In this document: positions 1 to 10,545 of the stretch, in pieces | Position numbering within the stretch: the first letter of the stretch is position 1 | How the letters are laid out: every line of letters starts with the position of its first letter | From: Pseudomonas abietaniphila | GTDB lineage: Bacteria; Pseudomonadota; Gammaproteobacteria; Pseudomonadales; Pseudomonadaceae | Reading direction: 5' to 3' | DNA length: 64,000 nt | Assembly: GCF_039697315.1 (NCBI RefSeq) | Contig: NZ_CP155619.1 | Coordinates: forward strand, 2,046,001-2,110,000 | Program-made: the position numbers and the translations under genes | Notes under the pieces: model-generated | Databases searched by the model: none | What the model saw: only the letters and a program-made list of their open reading frames with translations | Told to the model about the DNA's origin: nothing

Positions 1-1802
1 ACCCGGAAGACATCATCAAGCCCGGCCGTGACGTCGGCGCGCGCTTGAAAACCGGTTACAGCTCGGCGGACGACAGCTGGCTGAACTCAGCGACGGTGGC
101 AGGCCGTGAAGGCGATTTCGACGGTTTGTTGCACGTCAGCCAGCGCAATGGCCGCGAAACGGAATCCTATGGCGAACACGGTGGCACCGGCCTGAGCCGC
201 ACCGCCGCCAACCCTGAAGACATCCGCGCTACAAATGTGCTGGCCAAGCTGGGCTGGAACTATGGCGACAACGACCGTCTGGCCTTCACCTACGAGAAGT
301 ACAAGGACGACACGCACACCAACCAGAAAAGCGCGGTGGGCGGGCCGTTCACAAGCGGTCGTGGTTTCGGTTTCTATCGGGGACGCGAAGGCAACGATGT
401 CATTACGCGCGAGCGCTTCGGACTGGAAAACACCTTTGCGCTGGACAGCCTGCTGATCGACAACGTGAAGTGGACCCTGAATTACCAGATCGCCAAAACC
501 GATCAGAACACGATCGAGCGGTATGTGCCGGGCAGCCGGGATGTCTGGCGTACGCGCGATACAACGTACAAAGAGCGCCAGTGGATCTTCGACGCCCAGC
601 TCGACAAGGCTTTCAGTATCGCCGACACCGAGCACCTGTTGACCTACGGCACCACGATCAAGCAACAGAAAGTCACCGGCGAACGCAGCGGCACCGCAAC
701 GTGCGCTGCCGTGCTCGGCACGTGCCGCACCATCGGAGCGACGAGCCCGACGGCGTCCGACAGCCTGGCGCCGAACAGCGACTTCCCGGATCCGACGATC
801 AACACCTACGCGCTGTTCGCTCAGGATCAGATCAAGTGGGGCGACTGGACCTTCATGCCGGGTGCGCGCTATGACTACACCACGCTCAACCCGCACGCCA
901 CCGACGAGTTTCTGCGCGCCGTCAGCCTGACCAGCAAGGACCAGTTCAACGACAAAGAGAAGAAGTGGCATCGCCTGTCGCCCAAACTGGGCGTGACGTA
1001 CGCGATCGACGACGCCTACACCTGGTACGGCCAATACGCCGAAGGCTTCCGCACACCGAGCGCGAAAGCACTGTATGGCCGCTTCGAGAACCTGAATACC
1101 GGTTACATCGTCGAACCGAACCCCAACCTCGAACCGGAAAAGAGCAAGAGCTACGAAACCGGTCTGCGTGGGCGTTTCGACGAGGGCTCGTTCGACGTTG
1201 CAGTGTTCTACAACAAATACCGCGACTTCATTAATGAAGACGCCATCCAGCCAGCCACGTCGACTCAGGCCGTGTTCCAGTCCAACAACATCAAACACGC
1301 CACGATCAAAGGCGTGGAGCTTAAAGGTCGCCTGAACCTGGACAGCTTCGGTGCACCGCAAGGCCTCTACACCCAAGGCTCGTTGGCCTACCTGTACGGT
1401 CGCAATGACGACACCGGCCAGCCGATCAACAGCGTCAACCCACTGACCGGCGTGTTTGGTCTGGGTTATGACCAGGACAAGTACGGCGGCTTGCTGAGCT
1501 GGACGCTGGTCAAGCGCAAGACCCGAGTGGACGACACCAACTTCCATGCGCCGGACGGTTCGTCCACCCAGTTCAAGACACCGGGTTTCGGTCTGCTGGA
1601 CCTGACCGGCTTCTACAAAGTGACCGACGACGTGACCGTCAGCGGCGGCCTGTACAACCTCGCCGACAAGAAATACTGGCTGTGGGATGACGTGCGCGGC
1701 TACGACGGTGTCGGCGAAGCCGGCGTGACCGCACCCGCCAGCCTGGACCGCCTGACCCAGCCGGGCCGCAACGTCGCGATCAATCTGGTGTGGGATATCT
1801 AA
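1..1802 (+). CDS. TonB-dependent heme/hemoglobin receptor (3' part)
   Basis: Outer-membrane receptor for heme or hemoproteins, powered by TonB. The reading frame is already open at base 3, so the signal peptide, the plug domain and the first strands lie outside the window; about 600 residues of barrel remain. At about bases 1045-1080 there is a GFRTPSAKALYG segment, followed at about 1117-1131 by NPNLEPEKS. Together they resemble the FRAP/NPNL box of heme receptors. The downstream heme oxygenase gene supports a heme substrate. The protein ends in VWDI rather than the usual terminal Phe. The exact receptor type (HasR, PhuR or HxuA-like) cannot be decided from this fragment. Confidence 0.88.
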   Translation, partial: PEDIIKPGRDVGARLKTGYSSADDSWLNSATVAGREGDFDGLLHVSQRNGRETESYGEHGGTGLSRTAANPEDIRATNVLAKLGWNYGDNDRLAFTYEKYKDDTHTNQKSAVGGPFTSGRGFGFYRGREGNDVITRERFGLENTFALDSLLIDNVKWTLNYQIAKTDQNTIERYVPGSRDVWRTRDTTYKERQWIFDAQLDKAFSIADTEHLLTYGTTIKQQKVTGERSGTATCAAVLGTCRTIGATSPTASDSLAPNSDFPDPTINTYALFAQDQIKWGDWTFMPGARYDYTTLNPHATDEFLRAVSLTSKDQFNDKEKKWHRLSPKLGVTYAIDDAYTWYGQYAEGFRTPSAKALYGRFENLNTGYIVEPNPNLEPEKSKSYETGLRGRFDEGSFDVAVFYNKYRDFINEDAIQPATSTQAVFQSNNIKHATIKGVELKGRLNLDSFGAPQGLYTQGSLAYLYGRNDDTGQPINSVNPLTGVFGLGYDQDKYGGLLSWTLVKRKTRVDDTNFHAPDGSSTQFKTPGFGLLDLTGFYKVTDDVTVSGGLYNLADKKYWLWDDVRGYDGVGEAGVTAPASLDRLTQPGRNVAINLVWDI

Positions 1803-1823
1803 CTGAAATGAAAGCCACCCCTT

Positions 1824-1957
1824 TGTAGGAGCGTGGCTTGTCCCGCGATCTGCCGGGAACCGGCAGCGAAACCTGAGCACGCGGTGTTTAAGCACTAACG
1901 GGGCGCAGGCGTCACGACTGCTTCGCAGCCGATCGCGGGACAAGCCTCGCTCCTACA
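1824..1957. repeat. REP-like inverted repeat
   Basis: The left arm begins TGTAGGAGCGTGGCTTGTCC and the right arm is its imperfect reverse complement ending in CTCCTACA. It sits between the heme receptor and heme oxygenase genes, where it could fold in the mRNA. It belongs to the same arm family as 39086-39178. Confidence 0.8.
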
Positions 1958-2035
1958 GGGGTGCGTCGTATTTTTTTACTCACAAACGGCGCTCACTCGT
2001 CTCGTTAACAAACGCCTCTTTTCCAAGGAAGACAC

Positions 2036-2635
2036 ATGTCCCAAGCCCCCATTCGTCGCTCCCAGCGTCTGAACCAGATCACTCACGCCCCGCACGAGCA
2101 ACTGGACAAGGCAGTCAAGGCCAACGCGCCGTTCGAATCACTGGCCAGTTACACCCGCTTCCTGAGCGCGCAGTATCTGTTTCAGCAAGAGCTCAAGGCG
2201 CTGTACACCGATCCTCAACTGATCGAACTGATCGCCGACCTGCCCGAGCGTTGCCGTGCGGAACAGGCAAAGGCCGACCTCAATGACCTGGGCATGCCGA
2301 TTCCCGGCACTGTCGCCGGCTCGGTCAATCACCCTCCGCTGGCCGAAGCCTTGGGCTGGCTGTTCGTGTCGGAAGGCTCGAAGCTGGGCGCGGCGTACCT
2401 GATCAAACGCGCCGTGGCCTTGAACCTCAGTGAGACCTTCGGCGCCCGTCATCTGGGCGAACCCGCTGGCGGCCGAGCCGACGGCTGGAAGCGCTTCATT
2501 CGTATCCTCGACGATCTGCCGTTCAACGAGGAACAGGAACGCCAGATCGACACAGGCGCCATCGCCGCGTTCGAACGTTTCAACGTGCTGCTGGAGCATG
2601 CCTATACGTCGGCTGCCGAAGCGCAGCCTGCCTGA
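2036..2635 (+). CDS. hemO: Heme oxygenase, HemO/PigA type
   Basis: Opens the heme ring in the cytoplasm to give biliverdin, CO and iron. The 199 residues match the length of P. aeruginosa PigA/HemO, and remembered motifs align closely: RSQRLN near the start, APHEQL with the probable proximal heme ligand His20, RFLSAQYLFQ at about residues 42-51, and the distal-helix region LGWLFVSEGSKLGAA at about 109-123. The start at 2036 has an AAGGAAG ribosome site just upstream. It follows the heme receptor gene, separated by a palindromic element, so uptake and degradation are linked. No Fur box is obvious in the 78 bases before the start. The symbol pigA is also used for this family. Confidence 0.86.
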   Translation: MSQAPIRRSQRLNQITHAPHEQLDKAVKANAPFESLASYTRFLSAQYLFQQELKALYTDPQLIELIADLPERCRAEQAKADLNDLGMPIPGTVAGSVNHPPLAEALGWLFVSEGSKLGAAYLIKRAVALNLSETFGARHLGEPAGGRADGWKRFIRILDDLPFNEEQERQIDTGAIAAFERFNVLLEHAYTSAAEAQPA

Positions 2636-2731
2636 ACGCACGCCTTTTGCGCCCGGCGCTGTTAAGCTGGGCGCCTTTTCGAGGGGGATGAACCCTCGAC
2701 GCATTTCTTTACCCGGCAGTACCCGAGACTC

Positions 2732-3157
2732 ATGACCAGTACCCCCCAAGGCAGCAAACTGTCCCGCATCCTGTTTGGCATCCTGGCCTACGTCAGCCTC
2801 GCCATCGGCATCATCGCGATTTTCATTCCAGGGCTGCCCACCACCGAATTCATCCTGCTGGCCGCATGGGCCGCGACCAAAAGCTCACCGCGTTTGAGCG
2901 CCTGGCTGGACAATCACCGCCTGTTCGGCCCCATGCTGAGCAACTGGCGTAACGGCAAGCTCATCGCACGCAGCGCGAAAATCAGCGCAACCGTCACCAT
3001 GCTGATCTGCGCCGTGATGATGCTGGTCGTGCTCAAGCACAACTGGTGGATTTACTTCGCCGTGGCCGGCATGGTGCTGGTCAACCTGTGGATCTGGTCC
3101 CGACCGGAACCGGGTGCACAGAACGCTGAATGCCCGGAGTCTCCAGGCCAGCGCTGA
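2732..3157 (+). CDS. DUF454 (YbaN-like) inner-membrane protein
   Basis: A 141-residue membrane protein of unknown function in the DUF454/YbaN family. It has a hydrophobic segment at about residues 11-45 containing IPGLPTTEFILLAAWAATKS, which is characteristic of the family, a soluble loop with LFGPMLSNWR, and two more hydrophobic stretches between about 82 and 125. The C-terminus is short and hydrophilic. It lies 96 bases after the heme oxygenase gene on the same strand, so co-expression is possible. A link to heme or iron handling is inferred only from position. Confidence 0.75.
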   Translation: MTSTPQGSKLSRILFGILAYVSLAIGIIAIFIPGLPTTEFILLAAWAATKSSPRLSAWLDNHRLFGPMLSNWRNGKLIARSAKISATVTMLICAVMMLVVLKHNWWIYFAVAGMVLVNLWIWSRPEPGAQNAECPESPGQR

Positions 3158-3217
3158 ACCCATGCGATGGCACACGGTCTGCTCCTTACCGTCATTGATT
3201 TCTGAAGGAGCAGTCAC

Positions 3218-3568
3218 ATGTTCGAGCCAGGTCATTTGCACATCGCCCGCCCCGCCTTGCAGCCCGACGATGTCGGTTACGACATTCATATCCGCTATGA
3301 AGTGAGCCAGACCGACTCGGGTGCAGGCATGCACTTCACGATGGACGGCGACATCAACGGCAAGCCCTTTAACGAAACCTTCGACCTGCCCAAGGACCTG
3401 GCTTATAACTTTGCCAGTGAGGCTTCGCGCATCGCCGAAAAACACGGTCTGCCGAGAAACATCGAGCTTCACACGGTTCACACCGAGTACGACCACATGT
3501 TCGAAGACATTCGCCACAAACTCGACATGAAATCGGGCGACGCGGTGAAGCCGGAGCATTTGGAGTAA
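3218..3568 (+). CDS. DUF5064-like small conserved protein
   Basis: A 116-residue, acidic, soluble protein with no signal peptide or membrane segment. The start MFEPGHLHIARPAL and overall size fit a small Pseudomonas-restricted family I recall as DUF5064; its function is unknown. The ATG at 3218 is preceded by GAAGGAG, a strong ribosome site. The residues around EASRIAEKHGLP look helical. It is followed by a large palindromic element, so it probably ends this transcription unit. Confidence 0.6.
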   Translation: MFEPGHLHIARPALQPDDVGYDIHIRYEVSQTDSGAGMHFTMDGDINGKPFNETFDLPKDLAYNFASEASRIAEKHGLPRNIELHTVHTEYDHMFEDIRHKLDMKSGDAVKPEHLE

Positions 3569-3593
3569 TTCACTCCTAGAACTTCACAAAACC

Positions 3594-3711
3594 TGTGGGA
3601 GCGAGCTTGGTCTGGGCCGCATCCGGACGAATGCGTAGGCCGGGCCTACAGAGATGCGTCAGTGGTACCGCCATTCGTCCGGATGCGGCCCAGACCAAGC
3701 TCGCTCCCACA
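3594..3711. repeat. Long inverted repeat (REP-like)
   Basis: The left arm, starting TGTGGGAGCGAGCTTGGTCT, is matched by an almost perfect reverse-complement right arm ending AGCTCGCTCCCACA. The arms are about 40 bases each, including GGGCCGCATCCGGACGAATG. It fills the gap between the DUF5064-like gene and gcsR. Confidence 0.85.
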
Positions 3712-3817
3712 GATTTTTTAAGCGTCCGGGTTCCTGAGGCGTCAGCGCTGTAGCGCGAGATACCACCATTTACTGGCATAATCGCCCCCGTCTTCCGCCC
3801 GAACCTCTCCGCCCCCC

Positions 3818-5326
3818 ATGCGCATCCACGTTACGTTCATCGACCGCGTCGGCATCACCCAGGAAGTGCTGGCGATCCTCGGCGGCCGGAATCTGAACCT
3901 CGATGCCGTGGAAATGGTGCCACCCAACGTCTATATCGACGCGCCGACCCTCAGCCACGACGTCCTCGAAGAGCTCAAGGACCGGCTGTTTCGCGTGCGC
4001 GGCGTGGAAGCGATCACCGTGGTCGACATCCTTCCTGGTCAGCGCCGCCACCTCCAACTGGATGCCTTGCTCGCCGCCATGACCGATCCGGTGCTGGCGC
4101 TGGACAGTGCAGGCCATGTTCTGCTGGCGAACCCGGCGCTCGTGGCGCTTTACGGTCGAGAGCCGGCGGGCGAATCGGTCGGCGAACTGTTTTCCGATCC
4201 TGCCCTGCAAACCGCGTTGCTGGAAAACGGCTTTCGACTGCCACTGCGCGAGGTCACGCTGAACGGCGAAGCTTTGCTGCTGGATGCCACGCCGATCACT
4301 GACGCCGGCGCGCTGCTGACGCTGTACTTGCCCAGTCGCATCGGAGAGCGGCTGTCGGCATTGCACCACGATCACGCTGAAGGCTTCGATGCACTGCTGG
4401 GCGATTCCGCACCGATCCGCACACTCAAAGCTCGCGCCCAGCGGGTCGCCGCACTCGATGCGCCCTTGCTGATCCAGGGCGAAACCGGCACCGGTAAAGA
4501 GCTGGTTGCCCGCGCCTGCCACGCCGTCAGCGCTCGCAACGGCGCACCGTTCCTGGCACTGAACTGCGCGGCACTGCCGGAAAACCTCGCGGAAAGCGAA
4601 CTGTTCGGCTACGCGCCTGGCGCCTTTACCGGCGCGCAACGGGGTGGCAAGCCCGGCCTGATGGAGCTCGCCAACCAGGGCACGGTGTTTCTCGACGAGA
4701 TCGGGGAAATGTCACCGTACCTCCAGGCCAAGCTGCTGCGATTCCTGAACGACGGCAGCTTTCGCCGCGTGGGCGGCGACAAGGAAGTGAAGGTTAACGT
4801 ACGCATACTCAGCGCGACCCACCGCAACCTGGAAAAGATGGTTGCCGAAGGCACGTTCCGTGAAGACCTGTTCTACCGTCTGAATGTGTTGAACCTGGAA
4901 GTTCCACCACTGCGAGAGCGCGGTCAGGACATCCTGTTGCTCGCGCGCTATTTCATGGAACAGGCCTGCACACAGATTCAGCGCCCGGTGTGTCGCCTCG
5001 CGCCAGGTACGTACCCTGCCCTGCTCGGCAACCGCTGGCCGGGCAACGTGCGGCAGTTGCAGAACGTGATCTTTCGCGCAGCGGCCATTTGCGAGAGCGC
5101 GTTGGTGGACATCGGTGATCTCGACATCGCGGGCACGTCGGTGGCGCGAGAGAACGATGGCGAAATTGAAAGCCTGGAAGCGGCCGTCGAAGACTTCGAG
5201 AAATCCCTGCTGGAAAAGCTCTACAGCCATTACCCCTCGACCCGCCAGCTCGCCGCCCGCTTGCAAACGTCCCACACGGCCATCGCCCATCGACTGCGCA
5301 AGTACGGGATTTCAACGAAAAGCTGA
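3818..5326 (+). CDS. gcsR: TyrR-like sigma-54 activator of glycine cleavage genes
   Basis: A sigma-54-dependent transcriptional activator of 502 residues. The order is an N-terminal ACT-type domain (about 1-75), a PAS-like domain (about 80-170), an AAA+ domain (about 195-425) with Walker A GETGTGKE, an intact GAFTGA loop that contacts sigma-54, and Walker B VFLDEIGE, then a C-terminal TyrR-type helix-turn-helix ending SHTAIAHRLRKYGI. The intact GAFTGA separates it from E. coli TyrR. The family includes PhhR (aromatic amino acids) and GcsR (glycine). The downstream gcv-sdaA genes, two 18-bp palindromes and a sigma-54 promoter just after it favour GcsR. Confidence 0.85.
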   Translation: MRIHVTFIDRVGITQEVLAILGGRNLNLDAVEMVPPNVYIDAPTLSHDVLEELKDRLFRVRGVEAITVVDILPGQRRHLQLDALLAAMTDPVLALDSAGHVLLANPALVALYGREPAGESVGELFSDPALQTALLENGFRLPLREVTLNGEALLLDATPITDAGALLTLYLPSRIGERLSALHHDHAEGFDALLGDSAPIRTLKARAQRVAALDAPLLIQGETGTGKELVARACHAVSARNGAPFLALNCAALPENLAESELFGYAPGAFTGAQRGGKPGLMELANQGTVFLDEIGEMSPYLQAKLLRFLNDGSFRRVGGDKEVKVNVRILSATHRNLEKMVAEGTFREDLFYRLNVLNLEVPPLRERGQDILLLARYFMEQACTQIQRPVCRLAPGTYPALLGNRWPGNVRQLQNVIFRAAAICESALVDIGDLDIAGTSVARENDGEIESLEAAVEDFEKSLLEKLYSHYPSTRQLAARLQTSHTAIAHRLRKYGISTKS

Positions 5327-5354
5327 TCTGGCCAGCGGAATGAATTCGATACAC

Positions 5355-5372
5355 CGGAACGATACCGTTACG
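5355..5372. promoter_or_regulatory. Candidate GcsR operator 1
   Basis: The sequence is CGGAACG-N4-CGTTACG. Its reverse complement, CGTAACG-N4-CGTTCCG, differs at one base from the TGTAACG-N4-CGTTCCG site I recall for P. aeruginosa GcsR. It lies about 155 bases upstream of the sigma-54 promoter, in the range expected for enhancer-type sites. Confidence 0.65.
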
Positions 5373-5435
5373 ACCTGCGCATATCCCCATCCGACAAGGC
5401 GTTGATCACACAACACTTTTCAAACCCGGAATATC

Positions 5436-5453
5436 TGTAGCGATTTCGCTACA
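5436..5453. promoter_or_regulatory. Candidate GcsR operator 2
   Basis: A palindrome TGTAGCG-N4-CGCTACA with perfect 7-base half-sites. It has the same 7-4-7 geometry as operator 1, and the centres are 81 bases apart. It lies about 75 bases upstream of the -24/-12 promoter. Confidence 0.65.
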
Positions 5454-5518
5454 CCCATACCTTGCAAAAAAATCCCGAAACCTGCCGAAACCCTTGATCT
5501 ACGGCCTTCGAGCAACCT

Positions 5519-5534
5519 TGGCCGCAAACTTGCT
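5519..5534 (+). promoter_or_regulatory. Sigma-54 promoter of gcvH-gcvP
   Basis: TGGCCGCAAACTTGCT matches the -24/-12 consensus TGGCACG-N4-TTGCW, with GG at 5520-5521 and GC at 5532-5533 exactly 10 bases apart. Transcription should begin near 5545, which also rules out a gcvH start at 5535. Confidence 0.75.
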
Positions 5535-5594
5535 ATGCATCTGCCCATCACGCTCGCGCCATCGACGAGCGATTTTTCATTCAGGGGAGTTTGC

Positions 5595-5978
5595 ATGAGC
5601 GATTTGCGTTTTACCGAAGATCACGAGTGGCTGCGTGCCGAAGCAGACGGCAGCGTCACGGTCGGCATCACGGCTTTCGCGCAGGACGCACTGGGTGACG
5701 TGGTTTTCGTACAACTCCCTGAGCTGCAGGCCTACGACAAGGGCGCCGAAGCCGCCACCGTTGAATCGGTGAAAGCCGCCAGCGGCGTGTACATGCCGCT
5801 CAACGGTGAAGTCGTCGAGGTCAACCCGGCGCTGGACGCCAACCCGGAACTGGTCAACGAAGACCCAATGGGCCAGGGCTGGTTCTTCCGTTTCATCCCT
5901 TCCGACGCCGCCGCTGTCGGCCAACTGCTGGATCAGGACGCCTACGACCGCCTGATCAAAGCCAACGCCGAAGCCTGA
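5595..5978 (+). CDS. gcvH: Glycine cleavage system H protein
   Basis: The lipoyl-carrying shuttle protein of glycine cleavage, 127 residues. The lipoylation motif VESVKAASG places the modified lysine at residue 60, and the opening [11 protein letters not shown] is typical. An in-frame start exists 60 bases earlier at 5535, but it lies before the predicted transcription start. The ATG at 5595 has GGGGAG just upstream and gives the normal family length. gcvP follows after 10 bases. Paralogues (gcvH1/gcvH2) are common in Pseudomonas; by context this is the gcvH2 type. Confidence 0.95.
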   Translation: MSDLRFTEDHEWLRAEADGSVTVGITAFAQDALGDVVFVQLPELQAYDKGAEAATVESVKAASGVYMPLNGEVVEVNPALDANPELVNEDPMGQGWFFRFIPSDAAAVGQLLDQDAYDRLIKANAEA

Positions 5979-5988
5979 GGAACGCGCA

Positions 5989-8847
5989 ATGACTGACCGT
6001 ATCGAATTGAGCACCGCCAACGAGTTCATCGCCCGTCATATCGGCCCGCGCGCCGACGACGAGAAAGCGATGCTCGCGACCCTGGGTTTCGACTCCCTGG
6101 AAGCCCTGAGCGCCAGCGTCATCCCGGAATCCATCAAAGGCACCACCGTACTGGGCCTGTCTGCCGGTCAAAGCGAAGCTGACGCCCTGGCTGACATCAA
6201 AGCCATCGCCGGCAAGAACCAACTGTTCAAGACCTTCATCGGCCAGGGTTACTACAACACCCACACGCCGGCGCCGATCTTGCGCAACCTGCTGGAAAAC
6301 CCGGCCTGGTACACCGCCTACACCCCGTATCAGCCAGAAATTTCCCAAGGTCGTCTGGAGTCGCTGCTGAACTTCCAGACCCTGATCAGCGACCTGACCG
6401 GCCTGCCGATTGCCAACGCCTCGCTGCTGGACGAAGCCACTGCGGCCGCCGAAGCCATGACCTTCTGCAAACGTCTGAGCAAGAACAAAAGCAGCCACAA
6501 ATTCTTCGCCTCCGCGCATTGCCACCCACAGACCCTCGACGTGCTGCGCACTCGCGCCGAGCCGCTGGGCATCGAAGTGGTCGTGGCGGACGAAAGCCAA
6601 CTGACCGATGTCAGCGAATTCTTCGGCGCCCTGCTGCAATACCCGGCGAGCAATGGCGACCTGTTCGACTATCGCGAACTGGTTGAACGCTTCCACGCCG
6701 CCAACGCCCTGGTGGCCGTCGCTGCCGATCTGCTGGCCCTGACCCTGCTGACGCCTCCGGGCGAATTCGGCGCGGACGTCGCCATCGGCAGCGCACAACG
6801 CTTCGGTGTGCCGCTGGGCTTTGGTGGCCCGCACGCGGCTTACTTCTCCACCAAAGACGCCTACAAGCGCGACATGCCTGGCCGTCTGGTCGGGGTGTCG
6901 ATCGACCGTTTCGGCAAGACCGCGCTGCGTCTGGCCATGCAGACCCGCGAACAACACATCCGTCGCGAGAAAGCGACCAGCAACATCTGCACCGCGCAGG
7001 TGCTGCTCGCCAACATCGCCAGCATGTACGCCGTTTACCATGGCCCGCGCGGCCTGACCCGCATCGCCAACCGCGTGCATCACCTGACCGCGATTCTCGC
7101 CGAAGGTCTGAGCCAGCTGGGTCAAAACGTCGAACAAGCCTTCTTCTTCGACAGCATCACCCTCGACACCGGCGCCAAGACCGCCGAACTGCACGCCAAG
7201 GCGCGCGCTCAGCAGATCAACCTGCGTGAAGTCGACGCTCAACGTCTGGGCCTGTCGCTGGACGAAACCACTCAACAAGCCGACGTCGAAACGCTATGGA
7301 CACTGTTCGCCGCCGAGGGCCAGGGCCTGCCTGACTTCGCCGCGCTGGCCGCCAGCGTCGAGGCGCGCCTGCCTGCCGAACTGAAGCGTCAGTCGCCGAT
7401 CCTCAGTCACCCGGTGTTCAATCGTTACCACTCCGAAACCGAGCTGATGCGCTACCTGCGTCGCCTGGCTGACAAGGACCTGGCGCTGGACCGCACCATG
7501 ATCCCGCTGGGCTCGTGCACCATGAAGCTCAACGCCGCCAGCGAAATGATCCCGGTCACCTGGGCCGAGTTCGGTAACCTGCACCCGTTCGCGCCGGCCG
7601 AGCAAAGCGCCGGCTACCAACAACTGACCGACGAACTGGAAGCGATGCTGTGTGCCGCCACCGGTTACGACGCGATCTCCCTGCAACCGAACGCCGGTTC
7701 CCAAGGCGAATACGCCGGTCTGCTGGCCATTCGTGCGTATCACCAGAGCCGTGGCGATGACCGTCGCGACATCTGCCTGATCCCGTCGTCGGCCCACGGC
7801 ACCAACCCGGCCACCGCCAACATGGCCGGCATGCGCGTCGTCGTGACCGCCTGCGATGCGCGCGGCAACGTCGACATCGAAGACCTGCGCGCCAAAGCCA
7901 TCGAGCACCGCGAACACCTCGCCGCGCTGATGATCACCTACCCGTCCACCCACGGTGTGTTCGAGGAAGGCATCCGCGAGATCTGCGGCATCATCCACGA
8001 TAACGGCGGTCAGGTTTACATCGACGGCGCCAACATGAACGCCATGGTCGGTCTGTGCGCACCGGGCAAGTTCGGCGGTGACGTTTCTCACCTGAACCTG
8101 CACAAGACCTTCTGCATTCCTCACGGTGGTGGCGGCCCGGGCGTTGGCCCGATCGGCGTGAAATCCCACCTGGCGCCGTTCCTGCCGGGTCACGGCAAGA
8201 TGGAGCGCAAGGAAGGCGCGGTCTGCGCGGCACCGTTCGGCAGCGCAAGCATCCTGCCAATCACCTGGATGTACATCCGCATGATGGGCGGCGAAGGCCT
8301 GAAACGCGCTTCGCAACTGGCGATTCTCAACGCCAACTACATCTCCCGCCGCCTGGAAGAGCACTACCCTGTGCTGTACACCGGCAGCAGCAATCTGGTT
8401 GCACACGAGTGCATCCTCGACCTGCGTCCGCTGAAAGAAACCAGCGGCATCAGCGTCGATGACGTTGCCAAACGCCTGATCGACTTCGGCTTCCATGCGC
8501 CGACCATGTCGTTCCCGGTGGCGGGCACGCTGATGATCGAGCCGACCGAGAGCGAATCCAAGGAAGAACTGGACCGCTTCTGCGACGCGATGATCAAGAT
8601 CCGCGAAGAGATCCGCGCGGTGGAAAGCGGCGCGCTGCACAAAGACGACAACCCGCTGAAAAATGCCCCACACACGGCGGCGGAGCTGGTTGGCGAGTGG
8701 AGCCACCCGTACAGCCGCGAGCAGGCGGTGTACCCGGTTGCTTCGCTGATCGAAGGCAAATACTGGCCTCCGGTCGGTCGCGTCGACAACGTGTTCGGCG
8801 ACCGCAATCTGGTCTGCGCTTGCCCGTCGATCGAAGATTACGCATAA
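5989..8847 (+). CDS. gcvP: Glycine dehydrogenase (decarboxylating), P protein
   Basis: The P protein decarboxylates glycine with pyridoxal phosphate and passes the aminomethyl group to the lipoyl arm of GcvH. The 952 residues match the full-length fused (homodimeric) form. The N-terminal half begins [11 protein letters not shown]. The C-terminal half carries the PLP-lysine motif [14 protein letters not shown], with Lys706 as the probable Schiff-base residue, followed by the glycine-rich phosphate loop. The gene starts 10 bases after gcvH and should be translated from the same mRNA. Confidence 0.96.
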   Translation: MTDRIELSTANEFIARHIGPRADDEKAMLATLGFDSLEALSASVIPESIKGTTVLGLSAGQSEADALADIKAIAGKNQLFKTFIGQGYYNTHTPAPILRNLLENPAWYTAYTPYQPEISQGRLESLLNFQTLISDLTGLPIANASLLDEATAAAEAMTFCKRLSKNKSSHKFFASAHCHPQTLDVLRTRAEPLGIEVVVADESQLTDVSEFFGALLQYPASNGDLFDYRELVERFHAANALVAVAADLLALTLLTPPGEFGADVAIGSAQRFGVPLGFGGPHAAYFSTKDAYKRDMPGRLVGVSIDRFGKTALRLAMQTREQHIRREKATSNICTAQVLLANIASMYAVYHGPRGLTRIANRVHHLTAILAEGLSQLGQNVEQAFFFDSITLDTGAKTAELHAKARAQQINLREVDAQRLGLSLDETTQQADVETLWTLFAAEGQGLPDFAALAASVEARLPAELKRQSPILSHPVFNRYHSETELMRYLRRLADKDLALDRTMIPLGSCTMKLNAASEMIPVTWAEFGNLHPFAPAEQSAGYQQLTDELEAMLCAATGYDAISLQPNAGSQGEYAGLLAIRAYHQSRGDDRRDICLIPSSAHGTNPATANMAGMRVVVTACDARGNVDIEDLRAKAIEHREHLAALMITYPSTHGVFEEGIREICGIIHDNGGQVYIDGANMNAMVGLCAPGKFGGDVSHLNLHKTFCIPHGGGGPGVGPIGVKSHLAPFLPGHGKMERKEGAVCAAPFGSASILPITWMYIRMMGGEGLKRASQLAILNANYISRRLEEHYPVLYTGSSNLVAHECILDLRPLKETSGISVDDVAKRLIDFGFHAPTMSFPVAGTLMIEPTESESKEELDRFCDAMIKIREEIRAVESGALHKDDNPLKNAPHTAAELVGEWSHPYSREQAVYPVASLIEGKYWPPVGRVDNVFGDRNLVCACPSIEDYA

Positions 8848-8894
8848 CCCGCAGTCCCGAGCGCTCCAATGTGTTTGCATAGAGCGCTCATCCC

Positions 8895-8983
8895 TGTAGG
8901 AGCCGGCTCGCTGGCGAATGCGTCAGGTGAGACAACACTGAGGTGTCTGTCCTGACGCATTCGCCAGCAAGCCGGCTCCTACA
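8895..8983. repeat. REP-like inverted repeat
   Basis: The arms TGTAGGAGCCGGCTCGCTGG and the matching CCAGCAAGCCGGCTCCTACA enclose a second inner pair, GCGAATGCGTCAG/CTGACGCATTCGC, giving arms of about 35 bases. It lies between gcvP and sdaA, where it could form a stable mRNA hairpin within the operon. Confidence 0.85.
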
Positions 8984-9022
8984 GTGTTTGTGATATCCAC
9001 TGCAGACGTGACTAACACAGCC

Positions 9023-9046
9023 TGTGGGAGCGAGCTTGCTCGCGAC
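9023..9046. repeat. Single REP-like half-element
   Basis: TGTGGGAGCGAGCTTGCTCG resembles one arm of the REP-like elements seen elsewhere in the window, but no matching right arm follows before sdaA. It may be a decayed or solitary unit. Confidence 0.5.
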
Positions 9047-9098
9047 GAGTCCACTGCAATCAGTCTGTGGAACCCATAACAATAACCGGAGCCCAATC

Positions 9099-10475
<1,377 letters not shown>

Positions 10476-10545
10476 TATCAGCCTATATTCATCGCGCTCC
10501 ACACCCCTCGGGCCGGAGCTCGGAAACGCATTCAAGGAGTCATCG

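Noticed and set aside
5373..5594. Glycine riboswitch upstream of gcvH
   Set aside because: The region instead holds GcsR-type operators and a sigma-54 promoter, leaving only about 50 bases of leader, too short for the tandem aptamer.
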